Positions 7,484-16,552 of a stretch of 64,000 nucleotides of DNA are shown in pieces. The notes under the pieces were generated by a model. The model saw nothing but the letters and a program-made list of their open reading frames with translations, was not told the origin of the DNA and did no database searches. Numbering within the stretch: the stretch's first letter is position 1; every line of letters begins with the position of its first letter. A program made the translations under genes and the position numbers. This DNA is from Corynebacterium minutissimum (GTDB lineage: Bacteria; Actinomycetota; Actinomycetes; Mycobacteriales; Mycobacteriaceae). The stretch spans positions 1-64,000 of the forward strand of contig NZ_JSEF01000006.1 in NCBI RefSeq assembly GCF_000805675.1, in the 5' to 3' direction.

Positions 7484-9610
7484 GTGGCACAAGAAGTGCT
7501 TAAGGATCTGAACAAGGTCCGCAACATCGGCATCATGGCTCACATCGATGCTGGTAAGACCACCACGACCGAGCGCATCCTCTTCTACACCGGTATTAAC
7601 CGTAAGGTCGGCGAGACCCACGACGGTGGCGCCACCACTGACTGGATGGACCAGGAGAAGGAGCGCGGCATCACCATTACGTCCGCTGCTGTGACCTGTT
7701 TCTGGAACAACAACCAGATCAACATCATTGACACCCCGGGTCACGTTGACTTCACCGTTGAGGTTGAGCGTTCCCTCCGTGTTCTTGATGGCGCTGTTGC
7801 TGTCTTCGACGGTAAGGAAGGTGTGGAGCCGCAGTCCGAGCAGGTGTGGCGCCAGGCTGCTAAGTACGACGTTCCGCGTATCTGCTTCGTCAACAAGATG
7901 GACAAGCTGGGTGCTGACTTCTACTTCACCGTCGGCACCATCGTCGACCGCCTCGGTGCAAAGCCGTTGGTTATGCAGCTGCCGATCGGCGCTGAGGATG
8001 ACTTCGACGGCGTCGTCGACCTGATCAACATGCAGGCCATCACCTGGCGTGGCAAGACCGAGATTGGTACCGATGGCACCATCGAGGAAATCCCGGCCGA
8101 CCTGCAGGAGAAGGCTGAGGAGTACCGCGAGAAGCTGCTCGAGACCGTCGCAGAGTCCGACGAAGAGCTCATGGAGAAGTACTTCGGTGGCGAAGAGCTG
8201 ACCGTTGAGGAGATCAAGGGCGCCATCCGCAAGATGACCGTGAACTCCGAGATCTACCCGGTCTTCTGTGGTACCGCTTACCGCAACAAGGGTGTCCAGC
8301 CGCTGCTGGACGCCATTGTTGATTACCTGCCGAACCCGCTGGACGTCGGCGAGGTCAACGGTACCGCCCTCGACGGTGAGGAGGCTCTGACCCGTAAGCC
8401 GTCCGTTCAGGAGCCGTTCTCCGCATTGGCATTCAAGATTGCCGTGCACCCGTTCTTCGGCAAGCTCACCTACGTCCGCGTCTACTCCGGCCAGGCTATT
8501 CCGGGCGAGCAGATGCTCAACTCCACCAAGAACAAGAAGGAGCGCGTGGGCAAGCTCTTCCAGATGCACGCGAACAAGGAGAACCCGGTTGAGCACGCCG
8601 ACGCCGGTAACATCTACGCGTTCATCGGTCTGAAGGACACCACCACTGGTGATACTCTCTGCAACCCGGATAGCCCGATCATCCTGGAGTCCATGGACTT
8701 CCCGGATCCGGTTATCCAGGTTGCAATTGAGCCGAAGACCAAGGCTGACCAGGAGAAGCTGGGTACCGCTATCCAGAAGCTGGCGGAAGAGGACCCGACC
8801 TTCACCGTCAAGCTGGATGAGGAGTCCGGCCAGACCGTCATCGGCGGTATGGGCGAGCTGCACCTCGACGTTCTGGTTGACCGCATGAAGCGCGAGTTCA
8901 AGGTTGAGGCCAACATCGGTAACCCGCAGGTTGCTTACCGCGAGACCATCCGCAAGAAGGTCGAGTCCCTGGACTACACCCACAAGAAGCAGACCGGTGG
9001 TTCCGGCCAGTTCGCAAAGGTCATCGTCACCATCGAGCCGTACAACCCGGAGCCGGAGGAGCTGGAAGAGGGCGAGTCCGCAACCTACAAGTTCGAGAAC
9101 GCCGTCACCGGTGGCCGCGTTCCGAAGGAGTACATCCCGTCCGTCGACGCTGGTATCCAGGATGCGATGCAGTACGGCTTCGTCGCTGGCTACCCGCTGG
9201 TGAACATCAAGGCTACCCTCGAGGATGGCGCTTACCACGACGTTGACTCCTCTGAGATGGCCTTCAAGCTCGCTGGCTCCCAGGTCCTCAAGGAAGCGGT
9301 TGCTAAGGCAAAGCCGGTTCTGCTTGAGCCGATCATGGCCGTTGAGGTTGTGACCCCGGAGGAGTACATGGGTACCGTGAACGGTGACATCTCCTCCCGC
9401 CGTGGCCAGGTCTTCGCTATGGAGGACCGCTCCGGCGCCAAGGTAGTTAAGGCTAAGGTTCCGCTGTCCGAGATGTTCGGCTACATCGGTGACCTGCGTT
9501 CTTCCACCGCCGGCCGTGCAAACTTCACCATGGTCTTCGATTCCTACGCTGAGGTTCCGTCCTCCGTGGCTCAGGAGATCATCGAGGAGCGCACCGGTAC
9601 CAAGGCCTAA
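7484..9610 (+). CDS. fusA: Translation elongation factor G
   Basis: 708 residues starting at a GTG ([16 protein letters not shown]). The G domain is complete: P-loop [13 protein letters not shown] at about residues 19-31, DTPGHVDF and NKMD. The remaining domains run to the end at normal family length. EF-G is the GTPase that drives ribosomal translocation and, with RRF, recycling. It forms the third gene of the str region but has its own long 5' region, suggesting partly independent transcription. Confidence 0.98.
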   Translation: MAQEVLKDLNKVRNIGIMAHIDAGKTTTTERILFYTGINRKVGETHDGGATTDWMDQEKERGITITSAAVTCFWNNNQINIIDTPGHVDFTVEVERSLRVLDGAVAVFDGKEGVEPQSEQVWRQAAKYDVPRICFVNKMDKLGADFYFTVGTIVDRLGAKPLVMQLPIGAEDDFDGVVDLINMQAITWRGKTEIGTDGTIEEIPADLQEKAEEYREKLLETVAESDEELMEKYFGGEELTVEEIKGAIRKMTVNSEIYPVFCGTAYRNKGVQPLLDAIVDYLPNPLDVGEVNGTALDGEEALTRKPSVQEPFSALAFKIAVHPFFGKLTYVRVYSGQAIPGEQMLNSTKNKKERVGKLFQMHANKENPVEHADAGNIYAFIGLKDTTTGDTLCNPDSPIILESMDFPDPVIQVAIEPKTKADQEKLGTAIQKLAEEDPTFTVKLDEESGQTVIGGMGELHLDVLVDRMKREFKVEANIGNPQVAYRETIRKKVESLDYTHKKQTGGSGQFAKVIVTIEPYNPEPEELEEGESATYKFENAVTGGRVPKEYIPSVDAGIQDAMQYGFVAGYPLVNIKATLEDGAYHDVDSSEMAFKLAGSQVLKEAVAKAKPVLLEPIMAVEVVTPEEYMGTVNGDISSRRGQVFAMEDRSGAKVVKAKVPLSEMFGYIGDLRSSTAGRANFTMVFDSYAEVPSSVAQEIIEERTGTKA

Positions 9611-9660
9611 GCGGCCCCGCCGTTTTGCCCGCGATATGGGGCTGGTAGTCTTCGCCAGTA

Positions 9661-9693
9661 GACCGCCAGCTCCCTGCGCTGGGGGTAGCGGTC
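9661..9693 (+). terminator. Hairpin between fusA and tuf, possible terminator or processing site
   Basis: GACCGC at 9661-9666 pairs with GCGGTC at 9688-9693, with further inner pairing of CCC with GGG. No T-run follows, so it may be an RNA processing or pausing structure rather than a true terminator. The whole gap 9611-9974 holds only this hairpin, the tuf promoter and the tuf leader. Confidence 0.4.
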
Positions 9694-9820
9694 GGCTGAG
9701 CGCGCAGCGAAGAATGTGTGCGTTGAGCCGGCCGTTACCCTCCCAGGATCCTGTTAATTGATTCTTGTCGAGGGTCAACGACCGCACATTATGCGCGGGG
9801 TTACCTCCTATTGAGGCAGT

Positions 9821-9849
9821 TTGAAAAAACTGCGGCATAAATCTAGGAT
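9821..9849 (+). promoter_or_regulatory. Predicted promoter of tuf
   Basis: TTGAAA at 9821-9826, exactly 17 bases, then TAGGAT at 9844-9849. The transcript would carry a leader of about 120 bases before the GTG at 9975. The -35 overlaps a small GCAGTT/AACTGC hairpin. Confidence 0.75.
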
Positions 9850-9974
9850 CGTGTAACTGGCACGTAAAGAAAGCGTCATTAGCGCTTATGGGCTTCGGCT
9901 CGAAGTGCCAATGGCAATACAAACCACGTGGCTGCGAAATACGTAGCCGCCATAGAGTCCAGGAGGACAAAACA

Positions 9975-11165
9975 GTGGCAAAGGAGAAGTTCGAGCGTAC
10001 GAAGCCGCATGTGAACATCGGCACCATCGGACACGTCGACCACGGCAAGACCACCACCACCGCAGCGATCACCAAGGTTCTGGCTGACGCTTACCCGGAT
10101 GAGAACACCGCTTTCGCATTCGACTCCATCGATAAGGCTCCGGAGGAGAAGGAGCGCGGTATTACCATCAACATCTCCCACGTTGAGTACTCCACCCCGA
10201 AGCGCCACTACGCACACGTGGACGCCCCGGGCCACGCCGACTACATCAAGAACATGATTACCGGTGCTGCTCAGATGGACGGCGCTATCCTGGTTGTTGC
10301 TGCAACCGATGGCCCGATGCCGCAGACCCGCGAGCACGTTCTTCTGGCCCGCCAGGTTGGCGTTCCGTACATCCTCGTTGCACTGAACAAGTGTGACATG
10401 GTTGACGATGAGGAAATCATCGAGCTCGTTGAGATGGAGATCCGTGAGCTGCTCGCTGAGCAGGACTACGACGAGGAAGCTCCGATCGTTCACATCTCCG
10501 CTCTGAAGGCTCTTGAGGGCGACGAGAAGTGGGCACAGTCCATCGTTGACCTGATGCAGGCTTGCGATGACTCCATCCCGGATCCGGAGCGCGAGCTGGA
10601 CAAGCCGTTCCTGATGCCGATCGAGGACATCTTCACCATTACCGGCCGCGGTACCGTTGTTACCGGCCGTGTTGAGCGTGGCTCCCTGAACGTTAACGAG
10701 GACATCGAGATCATCGGTATCAAGGACAAGTCCATGTCCACCACCGTTACCGGTATCGAGATGTTCCGCAAGATGATGGACTACACCGAGGCTGGCGACA
10801 ACTGTGGTCTGCTTCTGCGTGGTACCAAGCGTGAAGAGGTTGAGCGTGGCCAGGTTTGCATCAAGCCGGGCGCTTACACCCCGCACACCAAGTTCGAGGG
10901 TTCCGTCTACGTCCTGAAGAAGGAAGAGGGCGGCCGCCACACCCCGTTCATGGACAACTACCGTCCGCAGTTCTACTTCCGCACCACCGACGTCACCGGT
11001 GTCATCAAGCTGCCGGAGGGCACCGAGATGGTCATGCCGGGCGACAACGTTGAGATGTCCGTAGAGCTGATCCAGCCGGTCGCTATGGACGAGGGCCTGC
11101 GCTTCGCTATCCGCGAGGGCTCCCGTACCGTCGGCGCTGGCCGCGTTACCAAGATCCTCGACTAA
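9975..11165 (+). CDS. tuf: Translation elongation factor Tu
   Basis: 396 residues from a GTG preceded by AGGAGG at the ideal distance; the frame is open upstream to 9888, but [16 protein letters not shown] is the family N-terminus. GTP-binding motifs [19 protein letters not shown] and NKCD are intact. EF-Tu delivers aminoacyl-tRNA to the ribosome. It ends the str region and is followed by two hairpins. Confidence 0.98.
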   Translation: MAKEKFERTKPHVNIGTIGHVDHGKTTTTAAITKVLADAYPDENTAFAFDSIDKAPEEKERGITINISHVEYSTPKRHYAHVDAPGHADYIKNMITGAAQMDGAILVVAATDGPMPQTREHVLLARQVGVPYILVALNKCDMVDDEEIIELVEMEIRELLAEQDYDEEAPIVHISALKALEGDEKWAQSIVDLMQACDDSIPDPERELDKPFLMPIEDIFTITGRGTVVTGRVERGSLNVNEDIEIIGIKDKSMSTTVTGIEMFRKMMDYTEAGDNCGLLLRGTKREEVERGQVCIKPGAYTPHTKFEGSVYVLKKEEGGRHTPFMDNYRPQFYFRTTDVTGVIKLPEGTEMVMPGDNVEMSVELIQPVAMDEGLRFAIREGSRTVGAGRVTKILD

Positions 11166-11181
11166 TTCTCAGTGATTAGCG

Positions 11182-11235
11182 GGATGTTGTAACATCCTGA
11201 AGCCGCTCAATCCCAGTAGGGGTTGGGCGGCTTTT
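11182..11235 (+). terminator. tuf terminator
   Basis: A small hairpin GGATGTT-gt-AACATCC (11182-11197) is followed by a strong one, AGCCGC at 11201-11206 pairing with GCGGCT at 11227-11232 with inner CAA/TTG and CCC/GGG pairs, and then TTTT. It marks the end of the str operon. Confidence 0.88.
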
Positions 11236-11265
11236 GCGTTTGGGGGAAGACTAGGCTTGGGTGTC

Positions 11266-11994
11266 ATGTTTGATCCGACTCGTATCGATCGCACTCTCGC
11301 TGCTCTTCGCGCCACCTGGGAGGGCCAACCCGATCTGCCCCTGGGCACGCTCTTCGGCATGCTAGCGGCAGAAGGCTATGGTTGGGGTGTGTCTGACGAG
11401 GATCTCACGAGGCGTTTGGAGGACATGGCTCGAGTCCACCCGCCCCTGCTACCGCTTTCCGACGCCTCCCTCATCACCCACGGCCTCTGGCTCACCGTCA
11501 CCGATACTCACCGCGTGACGCTCTCACCTGGAGCCTCATCGGAGACGTCCCACGCTGTAGTTCGCCCAATGTCAAAGGACGGCGTGAAGGGCCAGCCGGT
11601 TGCGTGGCCCGTATCAGGTTTGCGGCCCGTCGGACCCGGACGGCCCCTAGTCATCGCGGACACCGAAGGTTTCGAGCACCGCTTCGGTATCGTCCACTCG
11701 GTTACCCGGCTGAAGGACGATAGGCGCTCGTTGGACGGTCTCAAGCGTCGCAGCGTCGGCGACCGCGTATGGTTCATCCGGACCGCAGCCGAGACCATCA
11801 TCCTTGACCACGGTCTCCATGTCATCGAACGTAAGAACCGCGAGCTCGCACGCGCCGACTTCTCCTGGGACTGTATCGAGAAATGCGAGCCCGGCTCACC
11901 CCTCAACGTTTATCTGTCCCGTGGCACGCAGCACTCATTTGGCGTCGTTGAGGACATCATTCTCGTCGAAAACGAGCCCTGGTCCCCGTCCTAG
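11266..11994 (+). CDS. Hypothetical protein, function unknown
   Basis: 242 residues from the ATG at 11266; a TTG at 11257 in the same frame is possible and lies nearer the GGGGGAAG upstream. No signal peptide, membrane segment or recognisable motif is seen. The middle third contains a Val/Pro/Gly-rich part and the last third has many charged residues. It stands between tuf and the HNH gene, starting only 31 bases after the tuf terminator, so it needs its own promoter; TAGGCT just before the start could be a -10 element of a short-leader transcript. Not recognised as a family member. Confidence 0.6.
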   Translation: MFDPTRIDRTLAALRATWEGQPDLPLGTLFGMLAAEGYGWGVSDEDLTRRLEDMARVHPPLLPLSDASLITHGLWLTVTDTHRVTLSPGASSETSHAVVRPMSKDGVKGQPVAWPVSGLRPVGPGRPLVIADTEGFEHRFGIVHSVTRLKDDRRSLDGLKRRSVGDRVWFIRTAAETIILDHGLHVIERKNRELARADFSWDCIEKCEPGSPLNVYLSRGTQHSFGVVEDIILVENEPWSPS

Positions 11995-12074
11995 ATACCT
12001 AGGATCGCCGATGTGCCCGCTGACCGTGGTGTGGTTGGCGGGTTACATCGTTCTTTGCGCCTGCGTGCGGGCGG

Positions 12075-13220
12075 TTAGCCTGCACGCGGCGGGTCGGGTG
12101 GTTGCCCTGTTCCTGGCGGCGGGTCGGGTGGCTGACCTGTGGCTTGTCCTGTTGCTTTCTCAGTGGCGAGTCTGGCTGTGGCTTCTTGGTATTCGGGCAT
12201 GGCGGTAATTGGCACACCCCAGGGCGGGATGTAGCTCACCCCCGTATTCAACCGGAACATGTAACCACGCCCGGTGGGCCGTTTAGGGTCATCGTCGTTA
12301 ATACCGTTGTGGTAGGCGCACAGAAAGGTGAGGTTTTTAATGTTGGTAAAACCTCCGGCCTGCCAGGGGATGAGGTGGTGGACTTCGCAGTAATCAGCTG
12401 GCCTGTTGCAGCCGGGCCTAGAGCAGGTTTGGAATTCAGCAGCCAGGCTGATGCGTTGTTTCCAGCTGGCATGCCGCTGAATTCTATAAGAGTTAACCGG
12501 CCCTTCAAGGGGGTGGATGATGGTGGCGTAGCCAATCTCGGCAAACTTGTAGGCTAAGAAGTCTGCGCCTGTCATGCGCGCGCCGTTGGTGAGGTTAAGT
12601 TCTATTTCCTCCCCATCACCGTTAATAATTTGGTCGAGTTCGTTGAGGGTGACAACGACTTGGGCATGTACGGCGGGTTTGGTGCCGATTCCGCCGGTGA
12701 CAATGACGGTGCGGGCAGCCTCAAGCAGGTTTGTTTTGTTGACGGATTCTAGGGTGCCTCTGATGTCGGCGATGATGGTGGGGGTGTCGGTGATGGTGAT
12801 GGAGTTCGGGCCCTTAGAGCGGTAGGTGAAGCGTACCCCGGGTTTAGCTTCGCGCTTGGACTTAAGCTCTTTAAGGCGTGTGGTGGCGACCTGGCGGATT
12901 TTGTGGGCAGGTGTTCCGGCAAGTTTTATGCGTAGGTTCCAGGCATCGAGGTCTTTGTTGACTTTGGCGGTGTAGGACTCAATCAGGGTGAGAATGCTAA
13001 GGCTATGTTGTTGTGCCACCGCGGCGGCACGGGCTTTGCGTTGTTTGCCGGTGAAGCGGGTTTGCCCGAAGTAGGTGCGGTGAAGGTGGGCAAGTTCTGT
13101 GGCGTCGGCTGCGTCGGCGCCGAGCGCGCGGAGCTCGTCGGGTGAGCTGGATGCTTGTTCCACTAGCGCGATCCCCGAGTTGCGGTAGTGGAAGTAGGTT
13201 TCTAGTACCCCCATGGCCAC
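12075..13220 (-). CDS. HNH endonuclease domain protein (DUF222/13E12-repeat-like)
   Basis: 381 residues. The N-terminal two thirds is helical and resembles the DUF222 region found in many actinobacterial HNH proteins. Near residues 290-330 an HNH core is visible: CSRPGCNRPADYCEVHHLIPW, then N-I-K-N-L and CAYHNGIND, with the paired Cys residues, the catalytic HH and the final His. The C-terminus ends in a Pro-rich ten-residue repeat (TGQPPDPPPG, TGQPPDPPRAG). Start is at 13220 or the ATG two codons in. Such genes occur in many copies in actinobacteria and are linked to rearrangement; the substrate is unknown. Its codon use is more T/A-ending than that of its neighbours, consistent with transfer. 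Confidence 0.75.
   Translation of the reverse strand: MAMGVLETYFHYRNSGIALVEQASSSPDELRALGADAADATELAHLHRTYFGQTRFTGKQRKARAAAVAQQHSLSILTLIESYTAKVNKDLDAWNLRIKLAGTPAHKIRQVATTRLKELKSKREAKPGVRFTYRSKGPNSITITDTPTIIADIRGTLESVNKTNLLEAARTVIVTGGIGTKPAVHAQVVVTLNELDQIINGDGEEIELNLTNGARMTGADFLAYKFAEIGYATIIHPLEGPVNSYRIQRHASWKQRISLAAEFQTCSRPGCNRPADYCEVHHLIPWQAGGFTNIKNLTFLCAYHNGINDDDPKRPTGRGYMFRLNTGVSYIPPWGVPITAMPEYQEATARLATEKATGQATGQPPDPPPGTGQPPDPPRAG
12086..12145. repeat. 30-bp direct repeat inside the 3' end of the HNH gene
   Basis: gcggcgggtcgggtgg starts at 12086 and at 12116, a 30-bp period that encodes the ten-residue Gly/Pro/Gln repeat at the protein C-terminus. Only two copies are present. Confidence 0.8.
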
Positions 13221-13259
13221 GAAGCTTAAAGCAGGCCCAAAGGCCCCGCAACCGGAACG

Positions 13260-13286
13260 AGAAAAGCCCCTCGTGGCGAGGGGCTT
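13260..13286 (-). terminator. Terminator of the Asp23 operon
   Basis: A nine-base perfect stem, AAGCCCCTC at 13264-13272 with GAGGGGCTT at 13278-13286, reads into TTTTCT on the minus strand, just after the stop of the last operon gene at 13302. Confidence 0.88.
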
Positions 13287-13301
13287 AACCCGAGAACGGA
13301 C

Positions 13302-13868
13302 TTATGCGATGGCGCTGCGCACCTTGGTGAAGTGCACCTTGTAAGTGGTATCCAGGTCCGCGTCCGGGAAGGCCGCACGGAAATCGCTGTCATTGACCTC
13401 AATGGCATCCTTGATGCGCATGAGCGGGGTATCCGGATCAGCGAGAACCTCATACTGCAGCGTTGGGCGGCCACGGTCATAGGCAACCAAGCGCGAGACC
13501 TTCTCTATGCCCTCGATGTTGGACAACGTATCGGCCACCGCACCGGCGATGGCAGCCATACTGGTCTTGATGGCGCCGTCCTCATTGGAGGCATCGGAAT
13601 GCACGGTATTGAACCGATGGTGACGCAGATTGGCAATGATAAGCCACAGCCCCACTAAAGCCAGCACTACCGTGGCAGCAGCCAAGGCATAAACCCACCA
13701 GGATTGCTCCGGCAGCCCAGCCCACGTGTCATGGTCAACCCACTTCGCCAGGTAAGTAGCGAAGTCCACGTTGAAGTGAATGAGAATCGGCCACGCGCCT
13801 AACGCGATGAGCACAATGCCCAGGATGGCGAGGATCGTGCGGTCCACGCCGGCCAGCTTTCTAGACAT
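13302..13868 (-). CDS. Two-TM membrane protein of the Asp23 operon (AmaP-like)
   Basis: 188 residues from the ATG at 13868, which overlaps the upstream stop by 8 bases and has AGGAGGAG ahead; a longer frame to 13901 is not needed. Two N-terminal membrane segments (residues about 10-30 and 60-82) are followed by a cytoplasmic domain of about 100 residues. This architecture and its position at the end of an Asp23/Gls24 operon match the alkaline-shock membrane anchor protein AmaP, which tethers Asp23 to the membrane in staphylococci. The similarity is in layout; sequence identity could not be measured. Its stop is followed by a clear terminator. Confidence 0.6.
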   Translation of the reverse strand: MSRKLAGVDRTILAILGIVLIALGAWPILIHFNVDFATYLAKWVDHDTWAGLPEQSWWVYALAAATVVLALVGLWLIIANLRHHRFNTVHSDASNEDGAIKTSMAAIAGAVADTLSNIEGIEKVSRLVAYDRGRPTLQYEVLADPDTPLMRIKDAIEVNDSDFRAAFPDADLDTTYKVHFTKVRSAIA

Positions 13869-14439
13869 TGGCAATCTCCTCCTGGTCGTTTTCAATGACA
13901 ACGGTGAATTCAGGGCTCGGCGAGATGGCAGCCAGCGCGGCTTCTACCGCATCGGTGAGGCGTTCCTTGAGCTGGGCATCCTCCAGGTCACCCGTAGCCG
14001 TAACGGTTAGGCTGGCGCGGTTGGCGGAAATCTTGGCCCGGCTGCGCGCAGCACTGGCACCCGGAACGCGGCGAGCAGCCGCAGAGGCAATACGCGCGAT
14101 GTCCACCGCGCGCAGCCACATGGACGCGTCGTCTGAGGCGATTCGCACGTGCGTCGTCTTACGCGGCGCAAAGGCTGCCCACAGCAGGATAAGACCCACC
14201 ACAATGCCGATGCCACCGCCGATAAGCATCCACGTCGCAATGTCGGGTTTCGACATGACGTCGATAAAGGGCTGCAGCCAGGACTGCCCGCCTTCGTCCG
14301 CGCCGACTACCCAGGCTTCCCGGCCCGCAACCACGGCGGCGGCAAGCAACACGATGCCCAAGATGACAGTCCACGTTCGCGCCGGCGGTGAGGCCTTAGG
14401 GCGCTGGCCTAACGTGACCGGCTGTGGTTTCTCACTCAT
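13861..14439 (-). CDS. DUF6286-like two-TM protein of the Asp23 operon
   Basis: 192 residues from the ATG at 14439, which overlaps the preceding stop by 8 bases and has AAGGAGC upstream. Two hydrophobic segments (about residues 21-41 and 68-90) are followed by a soluble domain of about 90 residues with an alternating pattern (RASLTVTATGD, LKERLTDAVEAALAAI). The layout resembles the DUF6286 proteins that accompany Asp23 genes in actinobacteria and is parallel to that of the next gene, suggesting two related membrane partners. The cellular role is envelope stress by context only. Confidence 0.6.
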   Translation of the reverse strand: MSEKPQPVTLGQRPKASPPARTWTVILGIVLLAAAVVAGREAWVVGADEGGQSWLQPFIDVMSKPDIATWMLIGGGIGIVVGLILLWAAFAPRKTTHVRIASDDASMWLRAVDIARIASAAARRVPGASAARSRAKISANRASLTVTATGDLEDAQLKERLTDAVEAALAAISPSPEFTVVIENDQEEIANV

Positions 14440-15337
14440 GGTGGGCTCCTTCACCGAACGGGGTAATGGTAATGGCACGCAACGGGGCCGGCCGGGGAAC
14501 GTCCACCTGGCGGGTGAAGTCCGCCGAGGGGCGAATCTCCACCGGGCGCAGAGCAGTCGGCTGCGGTGCAGTCACGCGGCGCGGTTGAACTGGGTGGGGT
14601 GCTTCGACCGAACGCGGCTGAACCGGCCGGGGTGTCTCAATGCGCTGCAGGCGGAATTCACCAGGCATCTCCACCGGCCGCACGGGCAGAGGTGAAGGAG
14701 TGTGGACGTCGCGCAGGCGCTGCTGGGGAGCAGTGCTGATAGGCCGCAACTCCTCGTAGCGCTGCGTCGAAGGAGCAAAGCCGGAGCTTCGCACAGGAAC
14801 ATCGCCCAGCAAACCCACCGACCGTACCGCCGTTTCCACGGGCACCTCAACGCCCCGCACAGCGGCCGGGCTAGGAGTGGCAATCTGGCGCACCGCCACG
14901 CCACGCGAGGTCGTCACGGGCCTTAGCTCACGGGGAGACACAGAAGCCGGAACACGCGCGCTCAGCGGTCTGCGCGCAGCTACCTCAAGTGCCGATGTGC
15001 GCTCACCTGCCACCGCACCACCAACGGTCACGTTGACGCGGGTCGTGCGAAAGCCAGTAAAGTCCAACACGGCCTCTGAAATCGCAGTGCGCACTGCCGA
15101 CGCCACATCAGTCACCGGCGACGGCCAGTACACGGCAATGTCCGCATCAACCGCCACGACCTTCGTATCCGGGTCCATCTGCGCCATAACACGCGGAAAG
15201 GCTCGGCCGGCGAGGCCGGCTAGTTTGGCGTCGACAGCCGCGGTTCCCGGCACACTGGCAATGGCGGAGCTAATCACCTTCTCCATTGCCCGCAGTGAGA
15301 AGTAGGTACGGCCTGTGTCGTCGAACGGAGTCGTCAC
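14432..15337 (-). CDS. Asp23-like protein with a long Arg/Pro repeat tail
   Basis: 301 residues from a GTG whose first base is the last base of the previous stop (TAGTG). Residues 1 to about 115 look like a degenerate Asp23/Gls24 domain (VDAKLAGLAGRAFP, VVAVDADIAVYW, VRTAISEAVLDFTGF, RVNVTVGG). The remaining about 185 residues form a degenerate repeat in which a hydrophobic pair, Pro, two or three residues and R-x-V recur every 11-16 residues (RPVQPRSVEAP, HPVQPRRVTAP, PTALRPVEI). The tail is highly basic and proline-rich, with no membrane segment. It may bind an acidic surface or scaffold the complex; that is inference. It is translationally coupled to both neighbours. Confidence 0.6.
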   Translation of the reverse strand: MTTPFDDTGRTYFSLRAMEKVISSAIASVPGTAAVDAKLAGLAGRAFPRVMAQMDPDTKVVAVDADIAVYWPSPVTDVASAVRTAISEAVLDFTGFRTTRVNVTVGGAVAGERTSALEVAARRPLSARVPASVSPRELRPVTTSRGVAVRQIATPSPAAVRGVEVPVETAVRSVGLLGDVPVRSSGFAPSTQRYEELRPISTAPQQRLRDVHTPSPLPVRPVEMPGEFRLQRIETPRPVQPRSVEAPHPVQPRRVTAPQPTALRPVEIRPSADFTRQVDVPRPAPLRAITITPFGEGAHHE

Positions 15338-15531
15338 TAGCCTTGGCCTCTATCCTGGCCAACCACGCCTTTCCATACGGCGGTGAGGTCGATGCGGCCG
15401 TCGAAGTGCGCGCCAACCACGCCGCCAATCGCGGCCAAAAGAACCGCGAGAACGACGTACCAGACGCCGAGGTAGATGAAAAAGGCGAGAACCAAGCCGG
15501 CGAGAATGCCGAGGGAGGTGTAATTCTTCAT
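15337..15531 (-). CDS. Small membrane protein, DUF2273-like
   Basis: 64 residues with two adjacent hydrophobic segments (residues 7-24 and 26-42) and a short hydrophilic tail. Small two-helix proteins of the DUF2273 type are typical companions of Asp23 and AmaP. The ATG at 15531 follows the previous stop by nine bases, and GGAAAACC is upstream. Its stop overlaps the next GTG by one base. Confidence 0.7.
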   Translation of the reverse strand: MKNYTSLGILAGLVLAFFIYLGVWYVVLAVLLAAIGGVVGAHFDGRIDLTAVWKGVVGQDRGQG

Positions 15532-15540
15532 GGTTTTCCT

Positions 15541-15879
15541 TTAGTTCTGTGGGGAGGCAGCAGGGCTGTCAACTGCATCGGCAAAGACAACGTCAACGGT
15601 ACGTGCGGTCGGCCAGGTACTGCGGACGGTGTCCCGGATGGCGTCGCCAAGCTCGGCGAGGACGACGCCACTACTCACGTCAACGACAACGTGCAGCTCA
15701 AGGTAAGTATCATCGCGCGGTGAGGGCCGGGAGATGCCGTGGATACGCTCGCCCGGGAAGAGCAGGGCCACTTCGCCGAATCTGCCGGGGCTGAGCTTGG
15801 CGACGCCCCTCAGGCCCGTCACCGCCTCCACAATCGCCCGCGCGGCCTCCGCCGTGAGTTGTGGGGTCTGCTGACTCAC
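15541..15879 (-). CDS. Short Asp23/Gls24-like protein
   Basis: 112 residues from a GTG placed directly after the stop of the upstream Asp23 gene (TAAGTG). The pattern AARAIVEAVTGLRGVAKLSPG, then TYLELHVVVDVSSG, LAELGDAIRDTVR and ARTVDVVFADAV follows the Asp23 fold order: helix, strands, helix, strand. It is shorter than the main Asp23 protein and may form mixed assemblies with it. It has no membrane segment, so it is expected on the cytoplasmic side. Confidence 0.65.
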   Translation of the reverse strand: MSQQTPQLTAEAARAIVEAVTGLRGVAKLSPGRFGEVALLFPGERIHGISRPSPRDDTYLELHVVVDVSSGVVLAELGDAIRDTVRSTWPTARTVDVVFADAVDSPAASPQN

Positions 15880-16368
15880 TTAAGCCTGGCCCTGCGTGAC
15901 GGCCGGGGTGGTGTCCTCGGACTCTTGCTCCTCCCGCGGCAGCTTGACATCGTGGACTACCACGTCGACGCGGTCCACGGACAGGCCCGTCATGCGCTCG
16001 ACGGCATTCATGATGTTGCGGCGAATGGCCTCAGCCAGCTCGTGGATAGCAACGCCGTACTCAGCGATGATGGCGATGTCAATGGAAGCCGTGCCGTTGG
16101 CAACCTCCACGGACACACCCTGACGGACGTCCTCAGAGGCGCCGAAGGACTCACGGATGGAGCCCATCATGCGGGCACCGCCGCCACCGAGGGCGGCCAC
16201 GCCGGAGACCTCGCGAGCAGCGATACCAGCGATCTTGGACACCACGACGTCGTCAATGCGGGTGGTGCCGAATTCCGTCTCCAGGTTCTTGTTGCGTTCC
16301 GGGGCGGTTGCCGGGGTGGCGGCTTCAGTCTTCTCAGCAACGTCCTTCGGGGTGGTGTTTTCAGCCAT
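15880..16368 (-). CDS. Asp23/Gls24 family envelope stress response protein
   Basis: 162 residues: an Ala/Thr/Glu-rich N-terminal 30, then the Asp23 domain with TRIDDVVVSKIAGIAAREVSG, an invariant-looking GGGGARMMG loop, VSVEVANGTASIDIAIIAEYG and VDRVDVVVHDVKLP. It is the first gene of a six-gene minus-strand operon that runs without gaps to 13302. GAGAGGGA lies upstream of the ATG. Asp23 proteins form membrane-tethered cytoplasmic assemblies linked to envelope or alkaline stress. No convincing promoter was recognised upstream, so an alternative sigma factor is possible. Confidence 0.85.
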   Translation of the reverse strand: MAENTTPKDVAEKTEAATPATAPERNKNLETEFGTTRIDDVVVSKIAGIAAREVSGVAALGGGGARMMGSIRESFGASEDVRQGVSVEVANGTASIDIAIIAEYGVAIHELAEAIRRNIMNAVERMTGLSVDRVDVVVHDVKLPREEQESEDTTPAVTQGQA

Positions 16369-16552
16369 GGTGAATCCCTCTCAGTTCTCGGGGTGGGGTG
16401 ATCTAGTCGGGCGGCACATGCCCGCTATTCCCGAGCTTATCCCTGAACTACGACTTTGTCGGGTCGAGAGCCAAACTTTAGTTGAAACGTGATTTTAGGC
16501 ACGGTTTTCGTAGCGGTTTGGAAAACGGGAGGTTACATGCTTAAATACAGGG

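Noticed and set aside
9888..9974. tRNA or N-terminal extension of tuf
   Set aside because: No cloverleaf could be folded and the extension is not EF-Tu-like; it is the tuf leader.
7478..10075. 865-codon open frame antisense to fusA and tuf
   Set aside because: It is a shadow of highly biased GC-rich coding sequence on the plus strand; its product is a Val/Leu/Asp-rich string with no fold-like pattern.
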